In this document: positions 22,518-32,827 of the stretch, piece by piece
Layout of the letters: each line of letters begins with the position of its first letter
How positions within the stretch are numbered: the first letter of the stretch is position 1
Notes under the pieces: model-generated
Seen by the model: the letters and a program-made list of their open reading frames with translations, nothing else
What the model was told of the DNA's origin: nothing
Databases searched by the model: none
Program-made: the position numbers and the translations under genes
From: Heterodera schachtii
Taxonomy: Eukaryota; Nematoda; Chromadorea; Rhabditida; Heteroderidae
Length of the DNA stretch: 64,000 nucleotides
Direction: 5' to 3'
Assembly (NCBI GenBank): GCA_023374025.1
Contig: SIJG01000030.1
Location: 336,352 to 400,351, forward strand

Positions 22518-23252
22518 ATTTATGAAAGCAAAGTTGAGTTTTATTATTTTTTTCATTTTTCCTAAAAAATAAGGAATTTTTTTTTGCTATCAATTTAAAG
22601 CTGAAGTAAATAAATTTTTTTCTGTAATTAAATTCTTGGTTCAAGGCTAAAACAAACAAAAAAGCTTGAAGTTTATTAATTTATGGGTTAAACACAGGGC
22701 TCGGGTCGTACGATGCTATGGCGTTACTCAAAAACCATTGACCCGAAAAAATTTCTGAAAATACACCCCTAAGAATTGAAAAAATGTTACTCAAAAATTG
22801 ATCGCCAAAATCTAATTTTTTTTTTTTTTGTTGTTGTTGTTGTTGTTCTTAATAAATTCGGGATTTTCGTGCCTTTTTTCAATTATTTGATGTTTTTTAT
22901 AGTGTCTTTTTCGCGATTTTTGGCGCCTTTTTTACGTTCTCTAGTTATAAGGTCTCCGTTGGATTTTACAAAAAGATTTAAAATATATATAATCCTTCCC
23001 GAAAGATCAATTGCATAAAACAAAAGTGAACAAATTTAGTTTGGTCTGATTTTTTTTAGAAAACTTCACCCCTCGTAGTCAAGGCCAAACAATTGGTACA
23101 AGTCCAAGAAGAACCCCACTAGCTTTATTGTTTCTATATGATTATAAGAAATTAGCCAAAAATATAATCCAAAAAATAAATTTTAATTAAAAAAATATTA
23201 ATTATTATTTTCTGCTTGGTTCAATTTATTGTTATTATCAAAATAAATTAAT
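22518..23252. other. AT-rich region before the retrotransposon
   Basis: 22740-22945 carries TACACCCCTAAGAATTG and TTTTCGCGATTTTTGGCGCC words of a dispersed MITE, plus a TTG microsatellite at about 22829-22847. No supported gene. Confidence 0.45.
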
Positions 23253-24228
23253 TGTCCCGACGTGCTCTGGGGTCGGGCCAAATGAATTCCGCGGTGCGGG
23301 GGTCAGGGGGGCAGGCAGGGACGAGACCAATCAAAACGCCGAAGAAAATTAATAAAATAATTTATTCCGGGGGAAAGCCTCAAACTTGGGTAATTAAACA
23401 TGAAATGGTGAAAAATATCACAAATTGATCACAGAAAGTGCCATCACCGGGGGATTAATCACAAATGAATTGGGGACCGGGATGGGACAGGACAATTTCA
23501 GAAAGGGACATTTGTGCACCGGGGCAAATGAAAATCACAGAAATAAATGATGGGACCGGGAGGAGAAGAATTGAAGGGCACCGGGGCCACAGAACAAAGA
23601 CCAAAATGGGGGTCTTGAGAGTGATCACAAATGGGGGCCATCACAATTAAATGGGACAGAAGTGAGGGGCTGATCACTGATGATTGAATGGGGGGACCGG
23701 GTGAATGACAGAAATGGGACGGACAATTGGGCCGGGGGAAGGACAAAATGAAATGAGGGGGACTGAGAGAGGGACGAAAGAGGCATTGCTTGCCTTTGCT
23801 GGTGCTTCTGAGTGTGGGAATAGTGGGGATTTGCCGCATTAAATATGAACAAAATTACATAAAAAGTGGTGAAAATGGGCAGAACCGTGACAGGCCAAAA
23901 ATTGGGGAAATGATGAAAAACGGGGCCACAAAATGAGCGAAGGGACAAAATTGACGGAAAACGGGAATTTGGGGGGTTCATCGTTCTTTGGAGTCGATTC
24001 GCCAAATTGGGGATGGGCGGCGAAAAGTTGCGGTTTGACAAATTGGTCATTAATTTGTGCGCGGGGCGGGGGAGGAACACACAAAAACAATTGACAATTT
24101 GAAGGAAAGGGGGACAGAGGGATGGAACGGCGAAAACATGTCGCGCGGCGGGCGGGGGATTGGTGAAGGGCCTCCTCCCTCTTAATTCCGCCGATCATTG
24201 ATCGGCGATAGGAATGAAAATTCCGACA
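23253..24228 (-). repeat. 3' LTR of the BEL/Pao-like element
   Basis: 976 bp, TGTCCCGACG to ATTCCGACA on the plus strand. Near the right end lies a perfect hairpin CCGATCATTGATCGG (24191-24205). Open frames of up to 151 aa across it come from the C-rich minus strand and exist in both LTRs with different lengths; I do not call them genes. Confidence 0.92.
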
Positions 24229-24869
24229 TTCCGGCGCGAAAAAGGATGGGGCCCGTCAGAATTCTTTTCGTCTCGGTCTTCCGTTGATGGTCCTCCGTCT
24301 GATCCACGTTTGTTCGACGTAGGAGTCTCCAGTCTTTTCGTCTCTGTGTTGAGTTGACGTATTGCTTGTTTTGGCCCATTGTGTGCGTAGTGGCTCTCCT
24401 GTTGGTGTGGTCCGTTCTCTCATCTCGGTTGTTTTTGGCTCGTCTTTTGTTTGGGCGGTTGGCTCGTCTTTGCTTGCGCGGTTGGTTCGTCTTCTGCTTG
24501 GCGCGGTTAGCTCGTCTTTGCTTGGCGCGGTTAGTTTATCTCTTGACTCCGCTTGAATCATTTTTGTTTTGCTTGATTGCTTCTTGGTGTAGATGGGTAT
24601 TTTCTGAGTGGTGATTTCTGCTCTGGGTGGATGGTGGATTCTGATTCAGATTTTGTTGTCTGGATGTAGTAATCTGCGTTCCCGTTGTGCTTGAAGTTTC
24701 AATCCACTGTTGGCGGCGAGCATGTTGACGGTTGGTTAAATTTTCATGGTCGCATCTTCGTACCGTCCATGTCTGCTGCTGATGCTATTGTGCTGCGCCA
24801 TGACGAAGTTACTGTTGGATTTCGGGGGCTCAATTCCTCCATGCCGATGATCTCCGGTTCAGTTCGCTC

Positions 24870-25598
24870 TCAATAACCGGTGGACTGTGGAAGACCATTT
24901 CTTCCTGCATCAGTTGTAGACGATCCTTTTTTCCTTCCCTTCTTTGATTCGGCCTTCCTTGCTCTCCAGAATGACCATGCTTCTTCTGGTTGTTTGCGTG
25001 ATGGTTTTGCGATTGATTCCTCCGCTTGTTTTCGTTTTTCAGCTCTCTGCTGATCGTGGCTTTCTTTCTCCTTCGGTTGCTCCTCTTTTTCCGCTTCTGT
25101 TTGTGCAGCTGCCCTTGGCGGGTCGGTGAGTTTTTGCTTCAATCTGTCCGACGACATGATCCGTGCTTTTCCGTTGTTTTTGGTTGTCTGGCGGTTGAAT
25201 TCCTTTGGATCGGTTGCGGCGCCTTTTCCATGTCGTGACTTTTGTTGACGGCCTCCGTTGTCGCCTTGCTTCCGCTTTTGCAGCATTTCATCTTCGTCCA
25301 AGTTGCTCATGGATATGCGGTGAAGCCGTGGTTTTCTGCTTCTTCTTCGAGCAGAATGTCTGCCTCTGGAGTTTGCTGTCCGTTGTTTAACCGTTGATTT
25401 GCACAACGCGCAGTGAAAGGAGATATTCGGATCTCCAAATATCCAAAAAAGGCTGCTCAGGTTTGAATTTGCTCTTTGAAGCATCGTTTTCAGTTGTTGG
25501 GGTTCGGCGTGCCGTCTGGGTCTTCCGGGTTTGTTTCCTGCTTCCATTGACGGAAAATTGGTTTCCGTTAATCTGTGCGGGATTGCGGTGCCATCCAT
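24870..25598 (-). CDS. Unrecognised basic ORF of the retrotransposon (242 aa)
   Basis: Single open frame between the tandem array and the 3' LTR, in the position where RT-integrase would be in an autonomous element. The protein is basic and hydrophilic: FHCALCKSTVKQ near residue 60 (a lone C-x2-C), RGRHSARRRSRKPR, then a Lys/Glu/Gln-rich helix-prone segment (QTEAEKEEQPKEKESHDQQR) and a basic tail. I see no polymerase, nuclease or envelope feature. It may be an RNA- or DNA-binding accessory protein, or chance-open sequence. Its codon and base use resembles the gag ORF, which favours a real element gene. Confidence 0.4.
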   Translation of the reverse strand: MDGTAIPHRLTETNFPSMEAGNKPGRPRRHAEPQQLKTMLQRANSNLSSLFWIFGDPNISFHCALCKSTVKQRTANSRGRHSARRRSRKPRLHRISMSNLDEDEMLQKRKQGDNGGRQQKSRHGKGAATDPKEFNRQTTKNNGKARIMSSDRLKQKLTDPPRAAAQTEAEKEEQPKEKESHDQQRAEKRKQAEESIAKPSRKQPEEAWSFWRARKAESKKGRKKGSSTTDAGRNGLPQSTGY

Positions 25599-25827
25599 TT
25601 GACACAGTTGAGGCGGCTATGTCGGTCTCATTCCCTCGGTTGGGACTTCCGCCGTTGCTGTTTGCTGTGGTTCATCCGCTCTGTTAACCTCCTCAACCGT
25701 TGAGGAAATGAAAGTGCGTTCCCGATCTCGTGTGGTTCGGAAGTTTGTCTTTTCGAACTGGTGACGCTTGGTTGGCTCGGTTGCCGAACTTCGTTTCAAA
25801 GAAGTGTTGTTGGATGGGTGCTTTGCT

Positions 25828-26445
25828 AGTTTAACGTCATTTCGGACCTTTGACTGTCGGATGGTTTGCTAGTTTAACGTCATTCCGGACGGTTGTTGTT
25901 TGGTTCGTTGAGCTAGTTTAACGTCTTTTCGGACGCTTGTTCGTTTGGTGGTTCGTTAGTTTAACGTCGTTTCGGACGCTTGTTCGTTGGGTGGTTCGCT
26001 AGTTTAATGTCATTCCGGACAGTTGACAGTCGGGTGGTCTTTTCGGACGTTTGTTGTTTGGGTCGGTGATTCGCTAGTTTAACGTCTTTTCGGACCGGTG
26101 GAAGTCGGGTGGTTCGCGTTTCAGACAGTTGTTGATGGCTTTTGCTAGTTTAACGTCATTGCGGACGAGTGATGGTGATTAGCCTAGTTTAGAGTCTTCT
26201 CGGACGAGTGCTGGTGATTAGCCTAGTTTAACGTCTTCTCGGACGAGTGCTGGTGCTTAGCCTAGTTTAACGTCTTCTCGGACGAGTGTTGGTGCTTAGC
26301 CTAGTTTAACGTCTTCTCGGACGAGTGCTGGTGATTAGCATAGTTTAACGTCTTCTCGGACGAGTGCTGGTGATTAGCCTAGTTTAACGTCTTCTCGGAC
26401 GAGTGTTGTTTGGTCGGCGGTTCGCTTGCTAGTTTAATGTCATTT
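25828..26445. repeat. Tandem array of TAGTTTAACGTC..CGGACG units inside the retrotransposon
   Basis: About 14 units share TAGTTTAAYGTCNTTNYCGGAC followed by variable sequence. The first units are irregular (41-74 bp); those from about 26143 are regular 38-39-bp repeats. Each unit contains CGTC and GACG separated by six bases, a potential small stem. No long ORF crosses the array. It separates the gag side from the basic 242-aa ORF. Confidence 0.85.
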
Positions 26446-26613
26446 CGGACGAGTGATGGTGGCATGGTGTCTTACTGATTGTTGCCGAGCTCATGTTTGG
26501 GCTATTCTGTTGACTGCCCTTATCAATTGCTGTCGTTGAGTCCGTGCTTCTGGCCAATGTAGCGACGCAATAGTGGTTGGCGACTGATTCACTTGTGGTT
26601 GGTGATCGGGCTT

Positions 26614-27030
26614 TCATTTTTCTCCTGAGTTTATTTGTTCGGCCTGTTTGTGCGGGATGTGCTGCTTTTTCTTTGGTTGTTTGCTGGAAGAAAATGCTGG
26701 TCGCATGGCAACTGCTGAATTCTTCCTTGTCGGTGTTGGCCGTTGCACTGCCGTAGGCATTGGTGCCGTTGAATGCTGATTTGGTGATTTGGCTTGTCTG
26801 TCCCTGACTGGATTCTGTATGATCTCAATGCCGGATGCGTCGCTGTCTGATGAAAGATCAATCACGATTGATTTTGAGCTGCTGGGAGCCGATTCTCGCT
26901 TTCGCCTTGATCGCAATGTTGCAATGCTGGACAAGAGTTTGTTGCGTTGGTGCCGTCTGAGTTCATCCTTTTTCTTTTTGTTGTATGTTTTTCTGCCTCT
27001 GAGCCGTTTTACTGCTTTGTGGCGATTCAT
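26614..27030 (-). CDS. Accessory ORF with SUMO-interaction-like motif (138 aa)
   Basis: It starts inside the end of gag (68-bp overlap, +1 frame relative to gag). The N-terminus is highly basic ([20 protein letters not shown]), followed by [14 protein letters not shown], which has the form of a SUMO-interacting motif (hydrophobic core, then acidic/Ser run), then a Pro/Ser/Gln-rich basic tail. A nuclear-localising, SUMO-binding helper is an inference from these motifs only. Ribosomal +1 shifting or re-initiation would be needed to translate it from the gag message. No similarity to pol was recognised. Confidence 0.45.
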   Translation of the reverse strand: MNRHKAVKRLRGRKTYNKKKKDELRRHQRNKLLSSIATLRSRRKRESAPSSSKSIVIDLSSDSDASGIEIIQNPVRDRQAKSPNQHSTAPMPTAVQRPTPTRKNSAVAMRPAFSSSKQPKKKQHIPHKQAEQINSGEK

Positions 27031-29200
27031 CGTTGTTGACCATTAGCACGAAAGAGACGTTGGACGGTTGCTTGAGCTCGATTCGCCCTGTTCCACTGAT
27101 GATATTGCCGATTTTTGATTGGCAAATTGTAAATCCGCTCGGCAGTTGTTCAATTGGTTGAACATTCAGCTGGTGCCAAATGTCCATTCCTAGCAGGATG
27201 TCCGGTTGCCGTGACTCGTTCGGCAGGGAAAGCTTCTTTTGTTGAAGTTCATCATTGTCCAATGCGTTCAGTTGTAGTACCGGCAATTCGTTGAGCAGGA
27301 ACTTCAAGGCGTTCAGGTTGAAAATGAACCTGTCTTTGTCAGGGCATAAAATGCCGATTGCGACGCGGTCGCTTATGTATCGCTTCGGTTCTCGTTCGCC
27401 AAAGCTTGACAGATAGCATTCTTCTGTGCTGAGGATGTTCAGTTCCAATTGTTTGGCAGCACTGCTTGAGATGAATGACCGGTGGCTTCCCGGATCGATG
27501 AAGATGGTTCCCATCATGCTGAGGGATGGCCTTGACGGATTGAAGATCGTTGCTTTTGTCGTCATTAGCAACGCTCTGGTTTCCTTGCTTTGGATGGCAT
27601 TACACATTTGTTGTTGTTCGATCACTGTTGATCGCTTGCCATTGTCGGCATTTCTCTTCTCTTCACTGCAAGAGGTGTTAGGCGTGTTGATGCCATTCTC
27701 GGCTTTGCACTGATCTCGGCAGAGTGCAGTGGGATGCCGACGTTTGCAGTGGTAGCACTTGGATGGTCGAGCGCAATTTGATGCGCGGTGGTTTGGCTTC
27801 ATGCACTTGAAGCACAATTTCTTTTCTCTGACGATGCTGATTCGTTGGTTGAGTGTGCTGACGTTTTGGCATTCGTCATGCCAATGATTGCCGTCGCAGA
27901 AAATACAGGGGTATGGCGGACACTTTTTGACGCTCTGTACTTGGTTTCGCATTTGCTGGCACTGTTTCTTTGCTTGTTGTGTGTGCTGTTGCTTTACATA
28001 GCTTTGCTGCCTGTGACCCTCATCCAATGATGAGGCGATGAATGTCATATCCCGCAGTGCCGTTGGTTGGTTAGGTCTTCGTGACCTTTGCTTTGGTGTT
28101 TGCGGCGCTTGTACGTGTGCTGCTGAGATGACTTGTGCTTTTGGTTGAGCATATTGATGGCCATATTCTCCCATCACTTCTTGGATTTGGACTTCTTTCC
28201 GGACTGCTTCACTTAGCACCTCCCGGAATTTGGTTGTCGTCCAGTTTGCCGGATCCTCTCCTTTCTTGTTGAGGATGGTTCGTAGGAATGCTGGCATCAG
28301 CTTCTTTTCCAGCATGAGGAACACTTGAGGACCTTCGATGTCCTCTCCAGCATTGTTCAGCTCCCTTGTGAGCCGCTCGAGTTGGAGCAGAAAGTCTTTG
28401 GTCTCACGGAGGCTTCGGCATGGCTTGAGATTGGCCAATTCGAAGTGAAGACTTCTGATGTGTTCCTCCGGAGCTCCGTACGTGTCCTTTAGCAGCTGAA
28501 GGACCGTCTCGTAGTTTGCGTCTTCCAGCCGGAAGCCCGCTATGAGTTCTCGTGCTTCTCCGCCCAGCAGATTGCGGAGCAAGTTCAGCTTCTGTGCTTT
28601 GCTGATTGATTGGCTGCCGATTGCTGATTTGAATGACTCGTAGAATTCGGGCCATTTTCGCTTTTGGCCGAAGAATTTGTCCAGCTGAATTGGCTGGAAT
28701 TGGTAGAGCGGTGCCGTGAATGTCGGTGCCGCCATTGGTGCTGCCATCGCTGGTGGCATGGGCGCTTGTTGCTGCGGATTAGCCAATTGATCCGCTTTTG
28801 CTTCTCTGTCGGCTCTGCCTTTGTGCAGTTTGGCTGCGGCACTGAGCATTGCTTCGAGATCTCGCAAATCCCGAAGTTTGGTTGTTGCTGCGTCGTATCG
28901 CTCGGCGATTTTCTCATTCTTGTCGAATTTGACGTATTCTTTTTCGCCGTTGTCTTTGTCGTCTCCGATCAGTCGGGCGAGAAGTTCGATCCAGGCATTG
29001 GATGAATCTCGTAGACTGTCCATCTGCATTTCCATCGAGCGAATTTCCTTGACGACGCGGTCAAATTGAGCCTCCAAGTTGACGGCATTTTCCCAGTTTG
29101 ATAGGTCCGGATCGGGGTGTAGAAGGAGTGAGGTGGCGCTTTTGGCATTGTCGAGGGCTTTCAGTGCATTGATGATCCCTTTTTGTATTGGCCCAGACAT
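26963..29200 (-). CDS. Gag with zinc knuckles and protease-like domain (745 aa)
   Basis: One long ORF, M at 29200. In order: coiled-coil-like N-terminus (to about 150); a DUF1759-like Gag region ([33 protein letters not shown], about 170-340); a Gln/Pro linker; C-rich knuckles [27 protein letters not shown] and [13 protein letters not shown] (about 435-500), which would bind element RNA; then a retropepsin-like DUF1758 region with [13 protein letters not shown] (about 570) and LLGMDIW (about 685). This order is that of BEL/Pao elements. The usual catalytic D-S/T-G reads D-P-G here, so the protease may be weak or dead. The ORF stops shortly after the protease instead of running into RT. The start follows the leader hairpin array by about 100 bp. 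Confidence 0.87.
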   Translation of the reverse strand: MSGPIQKGIINALKALDNAKSATSLLLHPDPDLSNWENAVNLEAQFDRVVKEIRSMEMQMDSLRDSSNAWIELLARLIGDDKDNGEKEYVKFDKNEKIAERYDAATTKLRDLRDLEAMLSAAAKLHKGRADREAKADQLANPQQQAPMPPAMAAPMAAPTFTAPLYQFQPIQLDKFFGQKRKWPEFYESFKSAIGSQSISKAQKLNLLRNLLGGEARELIAGFRLEDANYETVLQLLKDTYGAPEEHIRSLHFELANLKPCRSLRETKDFLLQLERLTRELNNAGEDIEGPQVFLMLEKKLMPAFLRTILNKKGEDPANWTTTKFREVLSEAVRKEVQIQEVMGEYGHQYAQPKAQVISAAHVQAPQTPKQRSRRPNQPTALRDMTFIASSLDEGHRQQSYVKQQHTQQAKKQCQQMRNQVQSVKKCPPYPCIFCDGNHWHDECQNVSTLNQRISIVREKKLCFKCMKPNHRASNCARPSKCYHCKRRHPTALCRDQCKAENGINTPNTSCSEEKRNADNGKRSTVIEQQQMCNAIQSKETRALLMTTKATIFNPSRPSLSMMGTIFIDPGSHRSFISSSAAKQLELNILSTEECYLSSFGEREPKRYISDRVAIGILCPDKDRFIFNLNALKFLLNELPVLQLNALDNDELQQKKLSLPNESRQPDILLGMDIWHQLNVQPIEQLPSGFTICQSKIGNIISGTGRIELKQPSNVSFVLMVNNDESPQSSKTAQRQKNIQQKEKG

Positions 29201-29298
29201 TGTGGCAGTTGTGCGTGTTTGTGCGTGTGTGTGTGTGCTTGTTGTTTTGCGTCTTTTGCCGGATCAGTCTGGCCTTGGCCCTGGGGCCTTCTGTGACT

Positions 29299-29617
29299 AA
29301 ACACCTGCCTCGGAGGACAAGGTGTTTGCCTTTTGCCTTATGGCTAAACTAAAGCCTCGGAGGACTGTTAGTTTGCCTTTTTTCCTTATTTGTCAGTGGC
29401 CTAGTGCGCGCTTGAACACCCTTTTTGAACGAAGTACGTCCTCGAAGGGCAAGTACTACGTTCACTAAAACCTTCACACCTCTCCCTTTGCTAAGACGAA
29501 GTACTTCCTCGGAGGGTAAGTACTAAGTCTGCTATGTCCCTCGTGAAGTTAGGCCTCGGAGGACCGTAACTACACGAAACTATGAACACTAGACAAGCCT
29601 CGGAGGGTCTTGTCTAG
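29299..29617 (-). promoter_or_regulatory. Array of six hairpins with a common CCTCGGAGG loop and different stems
   Basis: In the leader between 5' LTR and gag, six inverted repeats occur: arms 29299-29306/29320-29327, 29346-29352/29368-29374, 29426-29437/29453-29464, 29494-29506/29518-29530, 29541-29551/29567-29577, 29589-29597/29609-29617. Each encloses CCTCGGAGGA/G (once CCTCGAAGGG). Stems are 7-13 bp with 0-2 mismatches, and stem sequences differ greatly while pairing is kept. A structured RNA signal (packaging, dimerisation or translation) is the likely role; this is inference. Confidence 0.85.
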
Positions 29618-29691
29618 GCTCTCTAATTTGCTTTTCCCTTCCCCCTTTGTCACCGGGATCCGTCGATTTCAGTCCGTGGTTCACAGCAGAT

Positions 29692-29709
29692 CCAGCTGCA
29701 GGAGCGCCA
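29692..29709 (-). promoter_or_regulatory. Candidate primer-binding site
   Basis: Two or three bases inside the 5' LTR the minus strand reads TGGCGCTCCTGCAGCTGG. TGG at this place is expected for a site complementary to a tRNA 3' CCA end. The tRNA cannot be named from the window. Confidence 0.45.
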
Positions 29710-29712
29710 ATT

Positions 29713-30698
29713 TGTCCCGACGTGCTCTGGGGTCGGGCCAAATGAATTCCGCGGTGCGGGGGTCAGGGGGGGCAGGCAGGGACAGAGACCAATCAAAACG
29801 CCGAAAAAATTAATAAAAATAATTTATTCCGGGGGAAAGCCTCAAACTTGGGTAATTAAACGAAATATTTGAAATGTGAACAAAATTATCACAAATTGAT
29901 CACAGAAAGTGCCATCACCGGGGGATTAATCACAAATGAATTGGGGACCGGGATGGGACAGGACAATTTCAGAAAGGGACATTTGTGCACCGGGGCAAAT
30001 GAAAATCACAGAAATAAATGATGGGACCGGGAGGAGAAGAATTGAAGGGCACCGGGGCCACAGAACAAAGACCAAAATGGGGGTCTTGAGAGTGATCACA
30101 AATGGGGGCCATCACAATTAAATGGGACAGAAGTGAGGGGCTGATCACTGATGATTGAATGGGGGGACCGGGTGAATGACAGAAATGGGACGGACAAATA
30201 GGCCGGGGAAGGGCAGAATGAAATGAGGGGCACAGAGTGAGGGAAGGAAGAGGCATTGCTTGCCTTTGCTGGTGCTTCTGAGTGTGGGAATGGTGGGGAT
30301 TTGCCGCATTAAATACGAACAAAATTCAACAAAAAATGGCAAAGTTGGGCAGAACGGGGACAGGCCAAAAATTGGGGAAATGATGAAAAACGGGGCCACA
30401 AAATGAGCGAAGGGACAAAATTGACGGAAAACGGGAATTTGGGGGGTTCATCGTTCTTTGGAGTCGATTCGCCAAATTGGGGACGGGCGGCGAAAAGTTG
30501 CGGTTTGACAAATTGGTCATTAATTTGTGCGCGGGGCGGGGGAGGAACACACAAAAACAATTGACAATTTGAAGGAAAGGGGGACAGAGGGATGGAACGG
30601 CGAAAACATGTCGCGCGGCGGGCGGGGGATTGGTGAAGGGCCTCCTCCCTCTTAATTCCGCCGATCATTGATCGGCGATAGGAATGAAAATTCCGACA
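29713..30698 (-). repeat. 5' LTR of the BEL/Pao-like element
   Basis: 986 bp. It differs from the 3' LTR by a few substitutions and a short replacement near 29865-29890. The promoter for the minus-strand transcript should lie here. The terminal hairpin CCGATCATTGATCGG is at 30661-30675. Confidence 0.92.
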
Positions 30699-30702
30699 TA
30701 AT

Positions 30703-31445
30703 GCAGAAACAAATAAACGGAAGCTGAAACGAATAATGTAATTATATGAAAAACATGCAAATTTTCAAAAATAATCTTTAAGAAAAATTATTTGAATATT
30801 TAATTGGATGGCTTACTTTTTTTGAATTAATTTTATATTTGCATAAGGAATGTTTGTAGACAGAGGAAATAATGCCATTTTTAATGAAGCAACTTTGGCA
30901 CACTTCAAGCAGTCATTTTGAAATTCCAACTTTTTTTATGCCTAATATAATTAATATGCCAAACTATCAGGCTAGAATTCCGGCCGGGATTAGGGATTTT
31001 CTAAATTCTAAACTGCTGACCAATATAGGAATTATTTATTAAAATAACTTAAATATTATTTTCCAATGAAAGTGCCAAAAGGCGCCACTGGAAGTTTCTT
31101 TTCAAAAGCTGGTTGAAATTTAAATTAAATTTGATTTTGTTTTAGAAAAGAGCTATGCATGATACCATCAAATATCAATTTCGGAATTTGATTTCAGGCA
31201 CTAATATTCAAATCCCGAATTATCGGATATCCCGATTCCGTCCGGCTTCTCATGAAATAGACACTTAAACTTTGAAATTAGAAAGTTCTATTCTTCAATC
31301 TGAAAAAGAGAAATGATTATGTAATAAGTTAGCTTTTATATGTAATTATAATACAAATAATTATTGTTTAATTGGTTTCACTGGCAATTTATTTTCATTA
31401 AAATTAATTTTGCTTTGCATTTTTAGTGAAAAATGACTTTTATTT
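30703..31445. other. AT-rich intergenic region
   Basis: No supported gene or repeat. A GC-richer patch at 30980-31000 (GGCTAGAATTCCGGCCGGGAT) and a related one at 31190-31250 look like fragments of a GC-rich MITE. Confidence 0.35.
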
Positions 31446-31466
31446 TTGTCTTATTGTGGAAATAAA

Positions 31467-31766
31467 ATGCCAGAAGAATTAATTTGCGAGTTAAGCCGAA
31501 TGGACACGCTACTTAATGCTGTTTTGGTTGATGACCATGAACATCAATCATTTCAAGTAAAGCAATTAATTCCTGAAAAAGTGGTTGACAAATTGCGAAA
31601 AAATGATCCTCAAAACCGAGGAGAAATGTTCAAATCTATGCTGAATTTGCTCAAAATTTTCAATCATTCAAATAATGATTTATTGCCAAACAATGGCATG
31701 ATTGAGAACATTTTTGGGCTGGCAAAAGCATTGCTGAGGAGAGCATTTTGCAGCATTAAAGGGTAA
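31467..31766 (+). CDS. Hypothetical protein exon
   Basis: ATG at 31467 after AT-rich sequence, open to TAA 31764-31766; a donor AAAGG|GTAATTATTAG near the end suggests it continues in another exon. The frame encodes MPEELICELSRMDTLLNAVL, EKVVDKLRKNDPQN and EMFKSMLNLLKIFNHSNNDL, an amphipathic, helix-rich 99-aa protein without Cys pattern, signal peptide or membrane segment. Composition (mixed codons, no homopolymers) looks coding. I do not recognise the family. A TAGAGCCCGG-type MITE starts directly downstream. Confidence 0.45.
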   Translation: MPEELICELSRMDTLLNAVLVDDHEHQSFQVKQLIPEKVVDKLRKNDPQNRGEMFKSMLNLLKIFNHSNNDLLPNNGMIENIFGLAKALLRRAFCSIKG

Positions 31767-31769
31767 TTA

Positions 31770-32827
31770 TTAGAGCCCGGATTTTTATGCTTTTACATTT
31801 TTTTGCGGCTTAATTATGGCTAGAGAAGCCCCAAAAAGCATGTTCTCCGAACAATTTTTGATTTAGAGCGATTTATAAAAACATAAAAACATATATTTTA
31901 GAGTTTTGGCACACAAAAACAAATCGCACATATTTCGGGGTTTGGCACATATTTCGGCATTTTTGAGAAAATTTTTTACGGAAAACAGAAAAAAACTTGA
32001 AAAATACACCCCTAAAAATCAACTTTCTTGCCATTGCTTGCAACATTTTCAAAATTTATTTATTATTTCAAATGTCGAAAGTAACTAAATCGAATTCTTA
32101 ATTTGTCATTGGATTTCGAAGTTCTCTGCTGTAGCTTTTAATTTATAAAAAAAATTATCGGAAAAAAGATTAAATTTACTTTCAAAGACCTTGAAATGTA
32201 TTTGTTTTGCAATTGTGCGGGCGAAAATGATAAAGAAAGAGATTTTTGAAATTTTAATGCAAAATATTCTAATATTTACAATTTATAACATTCTTTTTGA
32301 AATATTCTGTTTTTCTGTGACAAAGTGATCTTAGTTATATCAGCAAGCCTTGAAAGAAAAGATTTTTTATTCAATTTTTGATAATTTTATGCTAACAATT
32401 GGGTACAAATTTAAATTCCAAGCTTAATCACTAAAAACAAATCCTTTAGTCTTGAAATCCTATTTTTAATTTAATTCGATTGGTTTTTTTTTTTTTTTTT
32501 TCGCTTGGGTATTATTTTATAAGCTACAAATTTTTATGAATTTATAAATATTACAATGATTGTTTGAATGAAGTTAAGTACATCACAAACTTTCACGAAA
32601 TTGAAATATTTTTTAAATTTAATTATTAGATTATAAATTAAAAATTAAAAATAACCAGCGAAGCTATAAAAAAACCATAAATGCTACAAAAAATGTACTC
32701 AAAGTTTCATAAAAAAGCAATTCCATAAAACATTTTTTTGTTTTTATTTCTTTTGAAAATTAGCAAAGAATTTACTATATTAATTTTTTTGAATTTAAAA
32801 TGTGATTATAATTTTTCTAACGATTTC
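31770..32827. other. MITE remnant and AT-rich DNA
   Basis: 31772-32040 starts TAGAGCCCGGATTTTTATGC and carries GGCACATATTTCGGC and TACACCCCTAAAAATC words shared with other MITEs; no matching right end was found. 32040-32827 is featureless AT-rich sequence flanking the minus-strand gene. Confidence 0.4.

Larger units (their letters stand above)
23253..30698 (-). mobile_element. BEL/Pao-type LTR retrotransposon, non-autonomous (gag-protease, no pol)
   Basis: 7.4-kb element on the minus strand: 5' LTR 29713-30698, leader with a hairpin array, gag-protease ORF 29200-26963, overlapping ORF 27030-26614, tandem array 26445-25828, ORF 25598-24870, 3' LTR 24228-23253. LTR ends are TGTC..GACA, flanked by TAAT at 23249-23252 and 30699-30702 (4 bp). 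The LTRs are nearly identical, so the insertion is young. The 5.5-kb interior has no reverse transcriptase (no YxDD), RNase H or integrase, and no purine tract at the 3' LTR border, so it would need enzymes in trans. It is richer in GC than its surroundings. Confidence 0.88.

Noticed and set aside
23465..24198. Open frames in the LTR, repeated at 29936-30668
   Set aside because: They lie wholly in both LTRs, differ in length through small indels between the two copies, and are Pro/Ser-rich because of the base composition. No domain.
24354..29300. Plus-strand open frames of 60-113 aa
   Set aside because: They are shadows of the minus-strand gag and accessory ORFs of the retrotransposon.
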